64,000 bases of DNA from Bacillus sp. ISL-51 (GCF_018613535.1 NZ_JAGGQB010000005.1:496001-560000); one strand, 5' to 3'; shown: positions 15,110 through 23,313, counted from the stretch's first letter. The notes: a model not told the origin generated them from the letters alone. A program made the numbers and translations.

Positions 15110-17395
15110 TTGAAATGCGCCCGACTGAACCATCGAACGATACATTTACATACATATTCTAGAGAACATTATCAATTCCTTTTTGAAGAAGCGCAAAAAG
15201 GCCATTTATTTTGCGCACATTGTGACAAACCTGTAATGATGCGGCTTACGATTTTAGAAGCGCCGGAATTTTACCATCGCCAAAAGGGTGATTTCACAGC
15301 CTGTGAAAAAGCCTGTGAGGAAATGGCCCCTCAGGCGGAGGCAGAAAAAGAGGATTATAAGGAAACCGGCATGTTCCGCCTGCCGAAAGGAAAAGCCATT
15401 TCAGCGGACAGAAAGCCGGTTCTCTCCGAATGGAAAAGACCGCAAAAAATAACGTCCGCCGCGCCATTTACCGTGAAAACGGAAACACCTGATACTTCTC
15501 TGTTTCCTGATATCGGTTTAAACCGGGAACAGCTGGAGGCGGTCACCGAAACTAGCGGGCCGCTGCTTGTGCTTGCAGGCGCCGGGAGCGGAAAAACAAG
15601 GGTTTTGACCGCCCGCGCTGCCCATATGATTGAACATCTCGGCATTTCACCAGAAAACATGCTGCTGGTGACCTTTACGACTAAAGCAGTCGCTGAAATG
15701 AAGGAGCGGATGTCCAATGAATACGGACTTTCCGCCTCCAAAGTCGCCCGTCTCGTAACCGGAACATTCCACAGCTTCTTTTATAAAATTTTATATCACT
15801 TTGATTCTTCCAAATGGAATGGCAGCCAGCTCTTAAAAATGGAGTGGCAGAAAGAGCAATATTTGAAAAAAGCGCTCTATGAAGAAGATTTGGATGAAAA
15901 AGAGTTTCCTGTTGACCAAGCCCTGCAGCTTATCGGATGCTGGAAAAATACGTATCTGTCTCATGAGCGAGTTCCGTTGGAGGACGAATGGGAGAAAAAA
16001 GTATACAGGCTTTATGAGCGTTACGAGCGGCAGAAGCAAGAGAAGAATCAATTTGACTTTGATGATATGGCCCAAGGCTGTTACGAGCTGTTTCAAAGCC
16101 GCCCTGATATACTCGCGCAATATCAATCGAGATTTTCTCATATTTTGATTGACGAGTTTCAGGATATCAATCCGGTGCAGTATAAAATCATGCAAATGAT
16201 CGCAAGTCCCGAGGATAACTTGTGCTGCGTCGGGGATGACGATCAATCCATCTATGCGTTCCGCGGCAGCAGCCCGTCATTTATTCTTGATTTTCAGAAA
16301 GACTATCCCGCTGCAAAGACGATATACTTAACAGAGAATTATCGCTCGACGCACCCGATTGTCTCAAGTGCTCACAATGTCGTAAAGAAAAATAAAAAAC
16401 GGTATGCGAAAACACTTTCCGCCGTCCGGGATGGCCTGCATGAGCCAGTCATTTTTTATCCTTACGATGAAGAAGAAGAGGCGACAATGATCGTATCTGA
16501 TATAAAAGAGAAAATCCAAAACGGAGCAAGCCCTGATGATTTTGCCGTTCTTTACCGGACGAACAGCGCCGGACGGGCCATGTACGAAAGGCTGCATCAA
16601 TCATCCATTCCTTATCATGCGGACCGCGGCGTGCAAACCTTTTACAGCCGAAGAATCGTCCGGCAGATTCTCGCGTACTTATACGCGAGCCAAAATGAGG
16701 ATGATCCGGATGCAGTGAAGGATTTGCTGCCGGCCCTGTTCTTGAAGCAGTCTGCCTTACAAACAGTAAAGGCGCTGTCCATAACAGAAGACTGCACCAT
16801 GATAAAAGCGCTGACAAAGCTTCCCGACCTGAAGCCTTTCCAGCTCAATAAAATAAAACAAATCGTGCCATTTTTCGCAAGCATCCGCACGATGAAGCCT
16901 ATTGAAGCCATTACCTTTGCAGAAAGCAAAATGGGCTTTTCCGAGTATATAAAAAAACGGGGAAATGAAGGAAACAAGCTTGAAAAAGGCTCTGATGACC
17001 TTCGGGATGTCAAGGTTGCCGCCAAAAAGTTTAAGACCATTCCCGATTTTCTTGCCCATGTCGATCATATGCGCGCCGCCGAAAATGTAAAAACGGACGA
17101 AAACGGCGTCGAACTGATGACGATTCACCGCTCCAAAGGGCTCGAATTCAATACGGTCTATATTTTAGGCGCGGCGGACGGCTCGATCCCCCATGATTTT
17201 GCGCTCGAAACAGCGAGAAAGGGAGACGGCGCTCCGCTCGAAGAAGAGCGGCGGCTTCTGTACGTGGCCATGACAAGAGCCATGCAGCATCTTTATGTAT
17301 CAAGTCCGGCAAACAGGCGGGGAAAAACAGCCCGCAGTTCAAGATTTCTTGAGCCTCTTCTTCAGCTAAACAGACGGACTGCACTCAAAATATAA
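15110..17395 (+). CDS. yjcD: UvrD/PcrA-like superfamily 1 DNA helicase (YjcD)
   Basis: A 761-residue ATP-dependent 3'-5' DNA helicase. The SF1A motifs are present in order: LAGAGSGKTRVLTAR (Walker A, about 160), GTFHSF, HILIDEFQDINPVQ, GDDDQSIYAFRGS, LTENYRST, VELMTIHRSKGLEF, and LLYVAMTRA. It is distinctive in having about 130 extra N-terminal residues with a probable zinc site (C35, C38, H56, C65, C69), not found in PcrA. Translation starts at TTG 15110, 7 nt after GGGAGG. Repair or recombination is the likely role; the exact job is not known to me. Confidence 0.92.
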   Translation: MKCARLNHRTIHLHTYSREHYQFLFEEAQKGHLFCAHCDKPVMMRLTILEAPEFYHRQKGDFTACEKACEEMAPQAEAEKEDYKETGMFRLPKGKAISADRKPVLSEWKRPQKITSAAPFTVKTETPDTSLFPDIGLNREQLEAVTETSGPLLVLAGAGSGKTRVLTARAAHMIEHLGISPENMLLVTFTTKAVAEMKERMSNEYGLSASKVARLVTGTFHSFFYKILYHFDSSKWNGSQLLKMEWQKEQYLKKALYEEDLDEKEFPVDQALQLIGCWKNTYLSHERVPLEDEWEKKVYRLYERYERQKQEKNQFDFDDMAQGCYELFQSRPDILAQYQSRFSHILIDEFQDINPVQYKIMQMIASPEDNLCCVGDDDQSIYAFRGSSPSFILDFQKDYPAAKTIYLTENYRSTHPIVSSAHNVVKKNKKRYAKTLSAVRDGLHEPVIFYPYDEEEEATMIVSDIKEKIQNGASPDDFAVLYRTNSAGRAMYERLHQSSIPYHADRGVQTFYSRRIVRQILAYLYASQNEDDPDAVKDLLPALFLKQSALQTVKALSITEDCTMIKALTKLPDLKPFQLNKIKQIVPFFASIRTMKPIEAITFAESKMGFSEYIKKRGNEGNKLEKGSDDLRDVKVAAKKFKTIPDFLAHVDHMRAAENVKTDENGVELMTIHRSKGLEFNTVYILGAADGSIPHDFALETARKGDGAPLEEERRLLYVAMTRAMQHLYVSSPANRRGKTARSSRFLEPLLQLNRRTALKI

Positions 17396-17399
17396 ACAG

Positions 17400-17427
17400 C
17401 CCGGCAGAAATCTGCCGGGTTTTTTTC
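17400..17427 (+). terminator. Terminator of yjcD
   Basis: CCCGGCAG (17400-17407) pairs with CTGCCGGG (17412-17419) over an AAAT loop, followed by seven T. Confidence 0.92.
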
Positions 17428-17472
17428 AAATAAAAAGGCCTACCGCAGCAAAGACAGCAAGGCCGGCTGACC

Positions 17473-17727
17473 CTATTTATTGTTCAGCATTTTAGAAATG
17501 GTGCCAAAATCGAGCTTCTCTTTTCCGCTTGTAATAGATTGAACGATTTTGTCTTCTAATTCTTTCGGAACACGTTTGTTTGCCAGCTGCGACACCTTCT
17601 GAATGACGCCTCTCACCGTATTTTCATCTTTGAAATCGGCATTTTGCAAACTTCCGGCGAGATTCATGACATCCTTCATGTTGACGCCTGTTTTCTTCTC
17701 AATATTTTTAAAAAATTGATTATCCAT
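17473..17727 (-). CDS. spoVIF: Stage VI sporulation protein F
   Basis: An 84-residue protein matching SpoVIF (YjcC), which in B. subtilis is made late in sporulation and is needed for normal GerE-dependent coat assembly and spore resistance. The sequence is soluble and helical (MDNQFFKNIEKKTGVNMKDVMNLAGSL... to SKMLNNK). A ribosome site AAAGGAGG lies before the ATG. It sits between yjcD and the yjcZ-like gene, as in 168. A sporulation promoter is expected upstream; a CATACAA on the minus strand near 17760 is suggestive, but I do not claim it. Confidence 0.9.
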   Translation of the reverse strand: MDNQFFKNIEKKTGVNMKDVMNLAGSLQNADFKDENTVRGVIQKVSQLANKRVPKELEDKIVQSITSGKEKLDFGTISKMLNNK

Positions 17728-17898
17728 GTTTTGCCTCCTTTTGTGGAGTAATACGATATTGTATGAACAAAGGGCGGATCATGTGCTCAGAGGACACAAG
17801 AAAAAAATCCGGGCTCCCCAGCTCCACACCCCGTAAGCATCAGGCAAGCACGGGGCTTGATGTCCCCGCGCTTTTCCTGGGTCTTGCTTAATGATTAA

Positions 17899-18084
17899 TT
17901 AAAGAAAGGACGCACCGACAATGATCAGAAGGATAAACAATACGACTACAAGAACAAATGTTGAGCCGTATCCGCCTCCGACATAGCCGCCGCCGTAACC
18001 GCCGTAACCGCCGCAGCCGCCGTAACCGCCGCAGCCGCCATAACCACCGCCGCAGCCGCCGAATCCGCCATATCCGAATCCCAT
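17899..18084 (-). CDS. yjcZ: YjcZ-family small Gly-rich sporulation protein
   Basis: A 61-residue protein of the YjcZ family of tiny, sporulation-associated proteins. Residues 1-40 are almost wholly Gly, Tyr and Cys, built from [11 protein letters not shown] repeats. Residues 41-61 are one hydrophobic helix ([20 protein letters not shown]) that ends the protein, so it is probably a tail-anchored membrane protein. The AAAGGAGGTGC site is 6 nt before the ATG. The coding DNA is a tandem array of CGG-type triplets. An Arg-rich frame over the same bases is a shadow. The function in the spore is unknown. Confidence 0.88.
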   Translation of the reverse strand: MGFGYGGFGGCGGGYGGCGGYGGCGGYGGYGGGYVGGGYGSTFVLVVVLFILLIIVGASFL

Positions 18085-18175
18085 ATATAAGCACCTCCTT
18101 TACTCTCTATACACTATGTGAGCTGACTCGTTTGGCTTGGATAAATGCATAGGGCCAGTGCGGATTTCATGAATT

Positions 18176-18373
18176 TTATTGGAGATGCTCCATTTTCTTC
18201 AGCTTTGCTTCCGTTTCGGATGCAAATACTTCTATCCATTCTTCAAAGCGCAATCCTGCATCATCAAATTCTGACAACTGCTTTTCAATAGAAAGGATAT
18301 TACTGTCATGCAGTCTTTGTTTTTGATTGTGCGGATGATATTTTCTGTTTATAAACATTTCAATGATGTTCAT
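18176..18373 (-). CDS. Small protein in sporulation cluster, unknown
   Basis: A 65-residue soluble, mostly helical protein (MNIIEMFINRKYHPHNQKQRLHDS...), with an acidic second half (EFDDAGLRFEEWIEVFASETEAKLKKME). A long purine ribosome site, AGGAGGGGGG, lies 6 nt before the ATG, so it is expressed. It lies among late sporulation genes (yjcZ, yjcA, cot) on the same strand as yjcZ. I recognise no family and no catalytic motif. Confidence 0.7.
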   Translation of the reverse strand: MNIIEMFINRKYHPHNQKQRLHDSNILSIEKQLSEFDDAGLRFEEWIEVFASETEAKLKKMEHLQ

Positions 18374-18425
18374 ATTGATCCCCCCTCCTATTGTCTATGC
18401 GGAAAAGAGACGGGGGTTCTGAAAA

Positions 18426-18452
18426 ACAAAAAAACCGGAATCTCCGGTTTTT
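18426..18452 (-). terminator. Terminator of the 41-codon gene
   Basis: A short GC hairpin, ACCGGA (18434-18439) with TCCGGT (18443-18448), flanked by A and T runs. On the minus strand it directly follows the stop codon at 18453. Confidence 0.75.
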
Positions 18453-18578
18453 TTACATAGGTCTCGGTTTTTTCTTTTGGCCGCACCCGCAGCCTTTCTT
18501 TTTAATTTTTTTTCCGTAAGGCTGATGCTCAGAAGTTTTGTATGGAGAATTTTGGGAAGGTTTGCTTGATTGACTCAT
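18453..18578 (-). CDS. 41-residue Lys-rich peptide with CGCG motif, unknown
   Basis: A small gene below usual length cut-offs. The AAGGAAGG site is 6 nt before an ATG, the frame encodes 41 residues and a terminator follows directly. The N-terminal half is Ser, Gln and Pro rich (MSQSSKPSQNSPYKTSEHQP); the C-terminal half is strongly basic with a double Cys (KKIKKKGCGCGQKKKPRPM). Two Cys in a basic tail suggest cross-linking or metal binding in the spore; this is inference from composition and from neighbours yjcZ and yjcA. Confidence 0.65.
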   Translation of the reverse strand: MSQSSKPSQNSPYKTSEHQPYGKKIKKKGCGCGQKKKPRPM

Positions 18579-18653
18579 GATGATCCTTCCTTTCCTTATG
18601 TCATATATGCTAGTTTATGCCGAAAGTTACGATAAGTTGCTGGTGGAACCGCC

Positions 18654-19010
18654 TTATTCCGGAAGCAGACGGGAAACCGCCGCCTCAATAATTCCCGCTG
18701 CGCCGGCAATTGCCAAAAGTAAAATCAGCCATTGCGCCGCTTGAGGAATCACAATTTGCGCGATGATCAAAAAGGCGGCGCACCATACGCCCGTACACCA
18801 GTAGCAGCTGAGCAGTTCACCGATAAATGCCCTGAGACCCTTTCCTTTGATAACGATATAGGTTTCTGTTGAGCCGTCAGGAGCGGTCTCCGTTTTTTCT
18901 TCGTGAAAAAGGCTCCTGAGCGGCGCCATAATGGTGTCAAAAACAAAAAGCCTGGCCAACCGAAAAACGGCAAACGAAAGCAGAAAAAATGAAAGCCAAT
19001 TAATAACCAC
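18654..19010 (-). CDS. yjcA: DUF1360 sporulation membrane protein (YjcA)
   Basis: A 118-residue membrane protein of the DUF1360 family. The diagnostic LLSCYWCTGVW motif with two Cys is present, flanked by hydrophobic helices at the N-terminus (WLSFFLLSFAVFRLARLFVF) and C-terminus (WLILLLAIAGAAGIIEAAV). A TTG at 19028 would extend it, but GTG 19010 has AAAGGAG 7 nt upstream and is preferred. It is divergent from cotV, as in 168. Function unknown; sporulation expression is known for the B. subtilis gene. Confidence 0.88.
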   Translation of the reverse strand: MVINWLSFFLLSFAVFRLARLFVFDTIMAPLRSLFHEEKTETAPDGSTETYIVIKGKGLRAFIGELLSCYWCTGVWCAAFLIIAQIVIPQAAQWLILLLAIAGAAGIIEAAVSRLLPE

Positions 19011-19144
19011 TGATTCACTCCTTTTCAAAACATGACCTCTTTTACATATATGCGAAAATCCTGATCCTCATGAATCGCATCTTGTCCGGTAAAAAAATGG
19101 GTGTGGTTTAGTTGTTTTTCTTATTCCGCTCGGCGTTTCATTTG

Positions 19145-19153
19145 CATTATATA
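19145..19153 (+). promoter_or_regulatory. Possible sigma-K -10 element for cotV
   Basis: CATTATATA matches the sigma-K -10 consensus CATAnnnTA except at one base and lies 28 bp before the cotV ATG. The -35 side is poor. Inference from motif and gene class. Confidence 0.35.
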
Positions 19154-19181
19154 AAGTATGGATTAGAAAGGAGTGAAGGTT

Positions 19182-19568
19182 ATGTCGTTTGAAGAAAAAG
19201 TTGAAACACTGCAACCGCAAATATTCGAACAATTATCCAGCGAATTCGAACAGGAGATCGAAGTGATTGATTGCGAAAATATCACAGTGGATACAACACA
19301 TATAACGGCCGCTCTTTCTATACAAGCCTCAGTTACTACGGCGATTATCCTCGCGACACAGCTCATGGTCGCAGATGAAGATACAGCCGACCAAATGGTA
19401 ACCGAACTGCTGATCCTGGATGATTGCCAGATAAAAAAAAGAACCGTTATTCAAGTCATTAACAGCCGCAATGTCAAAATCACACTGACAGCAGACGATA
19501 TTATGGCCTTTGTACAAATTTTGCTTCAATTATTAAATATACTTTTTACTGAACTCGGCATCCTTTAA
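19182..19568 (+). CDS. cotV: Spore crust/coat protein CotV
   Basis: A 128-residue insoluble-fraction coat protein. With CotW, CotX, CotY and CotZ it makes up the spore crust of B. subtilis. It shares the CotX-type C-terminal domain: [32 protein letters not shown], a middle [26 protein letters not shown] and a hydrophobic C-terminus. ATG 19182 is chosen because GAAAGGAG is 9 nt upstream; the GTG at 19173 overlaps that site. It is first in the cotVWX cluster, divergent from yjcA, and probably transcribed by sigma-K with GerE. Confidence 0.88.
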   Translation: MSFEEKVETLQPQIFEQLSSEFEQEIEVIDCENITVDTTHITAALSIQASVTTAIILATQLMVADEDTADQMVTELLILDDCQIKKRTVIQVINSRNVKITLTADDIMAFVQILLQLLNILFTELGIL

Positions 19569-19608
19569 CCCTTTCTTTTCACAAATTTTAAAGTTGAGGT
19601 GAAAACAA

Positions 19609-19923
19609 ATGTCAGATAACGAAAAATTCAAAGAAGAACTCGCAAATCTTCCAGAGGTGGATCCGCTTTTAAAAGTGCTTGTCAGCAATGTCTTCAAAAA
19701 ACACGGCGTGACAAAGGATAAATTACGGGAAATACCTGATGAAGAAAAAGAAATGCTGATCGCATTAGTCAAAGACATGCAGGCGAAATCAGAAGCTTTC
19801 CTTGAAAGCCAGAAACAGAAAAAAGAGCAGGAAAAAGCGCAAGAACAGCAGCAAAATCCGAAAACCCGCAGAGAACAATTAATCGAACAGCTCCGGCAAA
19901 GACGCCAAAATCCCGGTCAATAA
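19609..19923 (+). CDS. cotW: Spore crust/coat protein CotW
   Basis: A 104-residue helical coat protein of the insoluble fraction. The N-terminus ([27 protein letters not shown]) and [20 protein letters not shown] match CotW of B. subtilis closely as remembered. Residues 60-85 are a Gln/Lys/Glu-rich coiled stretch, followed by [13 protein letters not shown], as in the relative. It lies 40 nt after cotV on the same strand. In B. subtilis it acts with CotX and CotV in crust assembly. Confidence 0.9.
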   Translation: MSDNEKFKEELANLPEVDPLLKVLVSNVFKKHGVTKDKLREIPDEEKEMLIALVKDMQAKSEAFLESQKQKKEQEKAQEQQQNPKTRREQLIEQLRQRRQNPGQ

Positions 19924-20015
19924 CTAAAAAATGGTGATTTTTATCAGGATATATGCCTGAGTCAAAGTAAGGGGCCGGCTCATTTAATAATAGTAAAAGA
20001 AAAGGAGGAATAGAT

Positions 20016-20519
20016 ATGGAAAGCAGACCATATTCTTGGGTTGCACTTGATCCTGAATGCGAACATCCGCGAGAAGAAAAAGAAGAAAAAGAAGAAAGAA
20101 GATGTAATGTTTGCTGTAACGGCAACGGTTTTTTCGACAACGATAATGCCTTCATCGACCAGGACCTGGCTCAGGCAAATATCAGCAAACAAGTGTCTGA
20201 TGAGGCTATTATCATTCGGGACTCTTGCGACATCAACGTTACATCCACAGACGTTCAGGCAGTCACATCAGTCGTAACAGCATTAAATGCGGCAGTCGTA
20301 ACGGCTACTCTCACTTCAATCGCTGACGGAGTCATCGCTGAATTAGTCGCACAAGACTTACTGCAGCTAACATCTAACAAACAAATCAACCGCCAAAAAC
20401 TTCTCATCGAAAACTCCCGCGGCGTTAATGTCACAACAGTTGATGCCGATATCGCAACATTGATCTCAACAGCGACAAATACACTGGTTGCCATCTTAGT
20501 CATCACTCTTGTCCTCTAA
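20016..20519 (+). CDS. cotX: Spore crust/coat protein CotX
   Basis: A 167-residue spore crust protein, a paralogue of CotV. The N-terminal part is acidic and Cys-bearing (ECEHPREEKEEKEERRCNVCCNGNG). The C-terminal CotX domain carries two similar blocks (RDSCDINVTSTDVQAVTSVVTALNAAVV and ENSRGVNVTTVDADIATLISTATNTLVA), each an NVT-type turn followed by an Ala/Val helix. An AAAGGAGG site precedes the ATG and a terminator follows the stop. Involved in the outer surface of the spore in B. subtilis. Confidence 0.92.
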   Translation: MESRPYSWVALDPECEHPREEKEEKEERRCNVCCNGNGFFDNDNAFIDQDLAQANISKQVSDEAIIIRDSCDINVTSTDVQAVTSVVTALNAAVVTATLTSIADGVIAELVAQDLLQLTSNKQINRQKLLIENSRGVNVTTVDADIATLISTATNTLVAILVITLVL

Positions 20520-20523
20520 ATCT

Positions 20524-20556
20524 AAAAGCAGAGCTAAAAAACGCTCTGCTTTTTCT
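20524..20556 (+). terminator. Terminator of cotX
   Basis: AGCAGAGC (20527-20534) pairs with GCTCTGCT (20543-20550), followed by a T-rich run. Confidence 0.85.
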
Positions 20557-20596
20557 TATTTTCCCCGCATATGATGATTTATAGACGTTCACCCAC

Positions 20597-20624
20597 ACCA
20601 AGTGGGTCTCACGTACATATGTTG
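20597..20624 (+). promoter_or_regulatory. Possible sigma-K promoter of cotY-cotZ
   Basis: ACC at 20597-20599, 16 bp, then CATATGTTG at 20616-20624 resembles the sigma-K pattern AC-N16-CATAnnnTA with one mismatch. It lies 45 bp before cotY. Inference. Confidence 0.35.
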
Positions 20625-20668
20625 TTAAAGACTAAAGTCAAATACCCTAAAAGAAGGAGCTGAAATCC

Positions 20669-21151
20669 ATGAGCTGCGGAAAACACCATGGCCGAGATGA
20701 GAACTGTGTATGCGAAGCAGTCGAAAAGATTTTAGCAGAGCAGGAGGCCGTTGAAGAACAGTGCCCGACCGGCTGCTATACGAATCTTTTGAGTCCGACA
20801 ATTGCTGGTAAAGATACCATTCCGTTTCTCGTATTTGATAAAAAAGGCGGATTGTTCTCCACATTCGGGAACGTCGGAGGATTTGCGGATGATAGCCAAT
20901 GCTTTGAGTCCATTTTCTTCCGTGTAGAAAGACTTTGCGATTGCTGTGCGACGCTGTCTGTATTGCGTCCAGTAGATGTGCATGGCGACACCCTCAGCGT
21001 CTGCCATCCTTGTGATCCTGATTTCTTCGGTTTAGAAAAAACAGAATTTTGCATTGAAGTTGATTTAGGCTGCTTCTGCGCCATTCAATGCCTTTCACCG
21101 GAGCTTGTTAACCGGACTGCGCCGCACAAAGAGAAAAAGCATCACGGATAG
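20669..21151 (+). CDS. cotY: Cys-rich spore crust protein CotY
   Basis: A 160-residue Cys-rich structural protein of the spore crust; in B. subtilis it self-assembles into ordered disulfide-linked arrays. About fifteen Cys are visible, in motifs [54 protein letters not shown] and [18 protein letters not shown]. It is a close paralogue of CotZ encoded next, and the shared frame VFFRVER/IFFRVER links them. The AAGGAGCTG site precedes the ATG. The His/Lys-rich tail (HKEKKHHG) is specific to CotY. Confidence 0.93.
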   Translation: MSCGKHHGRDENCVCEAVEKILAEQEAVEEQCPTGCYTNLLSPTIAGKDTIPFLVFDKKGGLFSTFGNVGGFADDSQCFESIFFRVERLCDCCATLSVLRPVDVHGDTLSVCHPCDPDFFGLEKTEFCIEVDLGCFCAIQCLSPELVNRTAPHKEKKHHG

Positions 21152-21215
21152 TCAATGATTCGCATCTTTTCTAAGGAGAATCCCCTTCCAACCTTCTATT
21201 ACAGATGCAATCATT

Positions 21216-21240
21216 CAGCCCGCCCGAATTCGGGCGGCTG
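21216..21240. repeat. Palindrome between cotY and cotZ
   Basis: CCGCCCGAATTCGGGCGG (21220-21237) is a perfect 18-bp palindrome, extendable with CAG/CTG. No T run follows, so it is a possible mRNA stem-loop or weak attenuator rather than a full terminator. Confidence 0.55.
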
Positions 21241-21294
21241 ACTCTCCGATTTCGTTGCCGGTTTCATTTAAAACGTTAAGGCAGGAGGGATATT

Positions 21295-21738
21295 ATGAGC
21301 CAGAAAACAACAAACTGTGTGCGTGAAGCAGTAGAAAATATTGAAGACCTTCAAAATGCGGTGGAAGAAGATTGCCCGGCAGGCTGTTATTCTAACCTTT
21401 TATCTCAGGCTTATACATTAGGCGATACAGTGCCGTTTGTGCTTTTCACATCTAAATCTAAACCGTTTACCGCGTACGGAAATGTCGGCGAGCTGGAAAA
21501 CGGTCCTTGCTTCAATACCGTTTTCTTCAGAGTGGAAAGAGTCTGTGACGGCTGCGCCACATTAAGCCTGCTCATTGCGTTTGACGAGCATAAACACATT
21601 CTTGATTTTACGGAAAAGGATTCTGTCTGCGATGTGTTTCGATTAGAAAAAACGAACTATTGTGTGGAGGTTGATCTTCATTGCTTCTGCGCGATCAATT
21701 GCTTGAATCCGAGACTGTTGAACCGCACACACTACTAA
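21295..21738 (+). CDS. cotZ: Cys-rich spore crust protein CotZ
   Basis: A 147-residue Cys-rich morphogenetic protein of the spore crust, needed in B. subtilis for crust placement. It shares with CotY the motifs CVREAVENI, DCPAGCYSNLLS, FFRVERVCDGCATLSLL and LHCFCAINCLNPRLLNRT, and lacks the basic C-terminal tail. A GCAGGAGGG site precedes the ATG. It follows cotY after a palindrome that may tune the ratio of the two products. A terminator lies after the stop. Confidence 0.93.
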   Translation: MSQKTTNCVREAVENIEDLQNAVEEDCPAGCYSNLLSQAYTLGDTVPFVLFTSKSKPFTAYGNVGELENGPCFNTVFFRVERVCDGCATLSLLIAFDEHKHILDFTEKDSVCDVFRLEKTNYCVEVDLHCFCAINCLNPRLLNRTHY

Positions 21739-21759
21739 GCGAAAAAACAGCATAAAAAT

Positions 21760-21791
21760 AAGCTGCCGAATGATGTTTCAGGCAGCTTTTT
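21760..21791. terminator. Bidirectional terminator between cotZ and cotO
   Basis: AGCTGCC (21761-21767) pairs with GGCAGCT (21781-21787), with GAA/TTC extending inward, followed by TTTT on the + strand and T-rich sequence on the minus strand. Confidence 0.75.
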
Positions 21792-21797
21792 GTATGC

Positions 21798-22403
21798 TTA
21801 AAATCCGAGCGGGTGCAGCGAGGTGATATCCTCTATTGCGAGTTCTGTCGGCGCTCCGTTGCTTGTTGTCCGCAGGAAAATCGCATCATTTTTTCTTCCG
21901 ACGATCACACCTCTGTAGGTTTTCCCATTCGCTTCAATCAGACAGAGCGCACGCGGCATATTGTGGGGAAGCTTCGTTAAGAAATCAATTTTTTCAATAA
22001 TGGACATTCTGCTCATCGGCTTTTTCACACGTTTTGGCGGCACTTTCTCTTCCGGCTCGGCATTGTGAACCGCTTCCGGTTCCTTTTCGGCTTTCTCAGG
22101 CTCTGAAACGCCCTGCTCCTGAGTCTGTTCTTCATGCAAGGCTGCTTCTTCTGACTGGGATTGCGGCGGCAATGTTTGTTTGTCATGCTCCTTTTCTTCG
22201 GCCGGCGAGGCGGCGGCAGGCTGATCCGCCTGTTTTTCCGCGTGCTCCGGAGGCTCCGGTTTTACAAGCTCTTCCTGCGGCGGCTCAGGTGTTTTCCTTT
22301 TTTTTACTAATATGTCCTGCATAGAAGATTGCGTTTCCACATAATCCGGCTGAACGATATACATGAGCGGTTTTTTCTCCGCGTTTCGGTTTTTATTTGA
22401 CAT
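21798..22403 (-). CDS. cotO: Spore coat protein CotO
   Basis: A 201-residue coat morphogenetic protein (YjbX), needed in B. subtilis for late outer-coat assembly. The N-terminus (KKPLMYIVQPDYVETQSSMQ) and C-terminal domain (MSRMSIIEKIDFLTKLPHNMPRALCLIE...THLHPLGF-like end) are the conserved ends. Between them, about residues 35-125 are low-complexity Pro/Glu/Gln/Lys. ATG 22403 is 6 nt after GGAGGG; the ATG at 22409 abuts that site. It is convergent with cotZ. Confidence 0.88.
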   Translation of the reverse strand: MSNKNRNAEKKPLMYIVQPDYVETQSSMQDILVKKRKTPEPPQEELVKPEPPEHAEKQADQPAAASPAEEKEHDKQTLPPQSQSEEAALHEEQTQEQGVSEPEKAEKEPEAVHNAEPEEKVPPKRVKKPMSRMSIIEKIDFLTKLPHNMPRALCLIEANGKTYRGVIVGRKNDAIFLRTTSNGAPTELAIEDITSLHPLGF

Positions 22404-22465
22404 CTTCATCCCTCCGATTCAGTCATGTTTTATCTATATGACAGAATGACAAAAATCAGAAGAAA

Positions 22466-22495
22466 TAAAAAAGCAATCCCTGTCAGGGACTGCTT
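22466..22495 (-). terminator. Terminator of fabI
   Basis: On the minus strand AAGCAGTCCCTG pairs with CAGGGATTGCTT around a short loop, followed by a T run, just after the fabI stop. Confidence 0.85.
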
Positions 22496-22500
22496 GTCAA

Positions 22501-23277
22501 TTAACGTGCGGTAATATGGAAACCTGAATCAACATGAAGATTTTCGCCCGTGATGCCTCTTGATAAATCACTGAACAAGAAAGCGGCTGTATCGCCAACT
22601 TCCTCAGGCGTTGTTGTACGGCGAAGCGGTGCGCGCTCCTCGATGTCTTTCAGGATAGAGTTAAAGTCGCTGATGCCTTTTGCAGACAGCGTGCGGATCG
22701 GACCGGCAGAAATGCTGTTTACACGGATATTTTCTTTTCCTAAATCAGCAGCTAAATATTTTACGCTCGCATCAAGAGACGCTTTCGCAACACCCATTAC
22801 GTTATAGTTTGAAACGACGCGCTCACCGCCGAGGTAAGTCAATGTTACGATGCTTCCGCCTTCTGTCATCATCGGACGCGCCGCTTTTGCGACGGCTGTC
22901 AGAGAGTAAGAGCTGATGTTATGCGCCAGCAAGAAACCTTCACGGTTCGTATTTAAGTATTCGCCGACAAGCTCTTCTTTGTTTGCAAACGCGATGCAAT
23001 GCGCAATGCCGTGGATGACGCCGACCTGTTCTTTAATGCTTGCAAAGCAAGTCTCAATCTCAGCGTCGTTCGTCACATCACACGGAAGAATGACTGAATC
23101 ATTTCTTTCTAAAGTAGCTGCAAGCTCATGGACTGATTTTTCCAAGCGCTCTCCGGCATAAGTGAAAATGAGGCGTGCTCCCGCTTCATGCAGTGAACGT
23201 GCGATTCCCCAAGCGATACTGCGTTTATTGGCAACCCCCATCACAACGATGTTGCGGCCTTCAAGAGAAAAATTCAT
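22501..23277 (-). CDS. fabI: Enoyl-[acyl-carrier-protein] reductase (NADH)
   Basis: FabI reduces trans-2-enoyl-ACP in the last step of each fatty-acid elongation cycle. The 258-residue SDR-type protein shows VVMGVANKRSIAWGIA for nucleotide binding. The catalytic Tyr-x6-Lys is in NYNVMGVAKASLD, following TLTYLGGERVV. It ends LHVDSGFHITAR. A ribosome site AGGAGGC precedes the ATG. A FapR-type operator lies 37 bp upstream, so malonyl-CoA should relieve its repression. In 168 the same gene stands between cotO and thiD. Confidence 0.96.
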   Translation of the reverse strand: MNFSLEGRNIVVMGVANKRSIAWGIARSLHEAGARLIFTYAGERLEKSVHELAATLERNDSVILPCDVTNDAEIETCFASIKEQVGVIHGIAHCIAFANKEELVGEYLNTNREGFLLAHNISSYSLTAVAKAARPMMTEGGSIVTLTYLGGERVVSNYNVMGVAKASLDASVKYLAADLGKENIRVNSISAGPIRTLSAKGISDFNSILKDIEERAPLRRTTTPEEVGDTAAFLFSDLSRGITGENLHVDSGFHITAR

Positions 23278-23313
23278 ATGTATAAAGCCTCCTGTAATAG
23301 TTTAAAGACATAG

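Noticed and set aside
17888..18094. Arg-rich 68-codon frame
   Set aside because: It is the shifted reading of the yjcZ triplet repeats; only the Gly-rich frame has a ribosome site and a family match.
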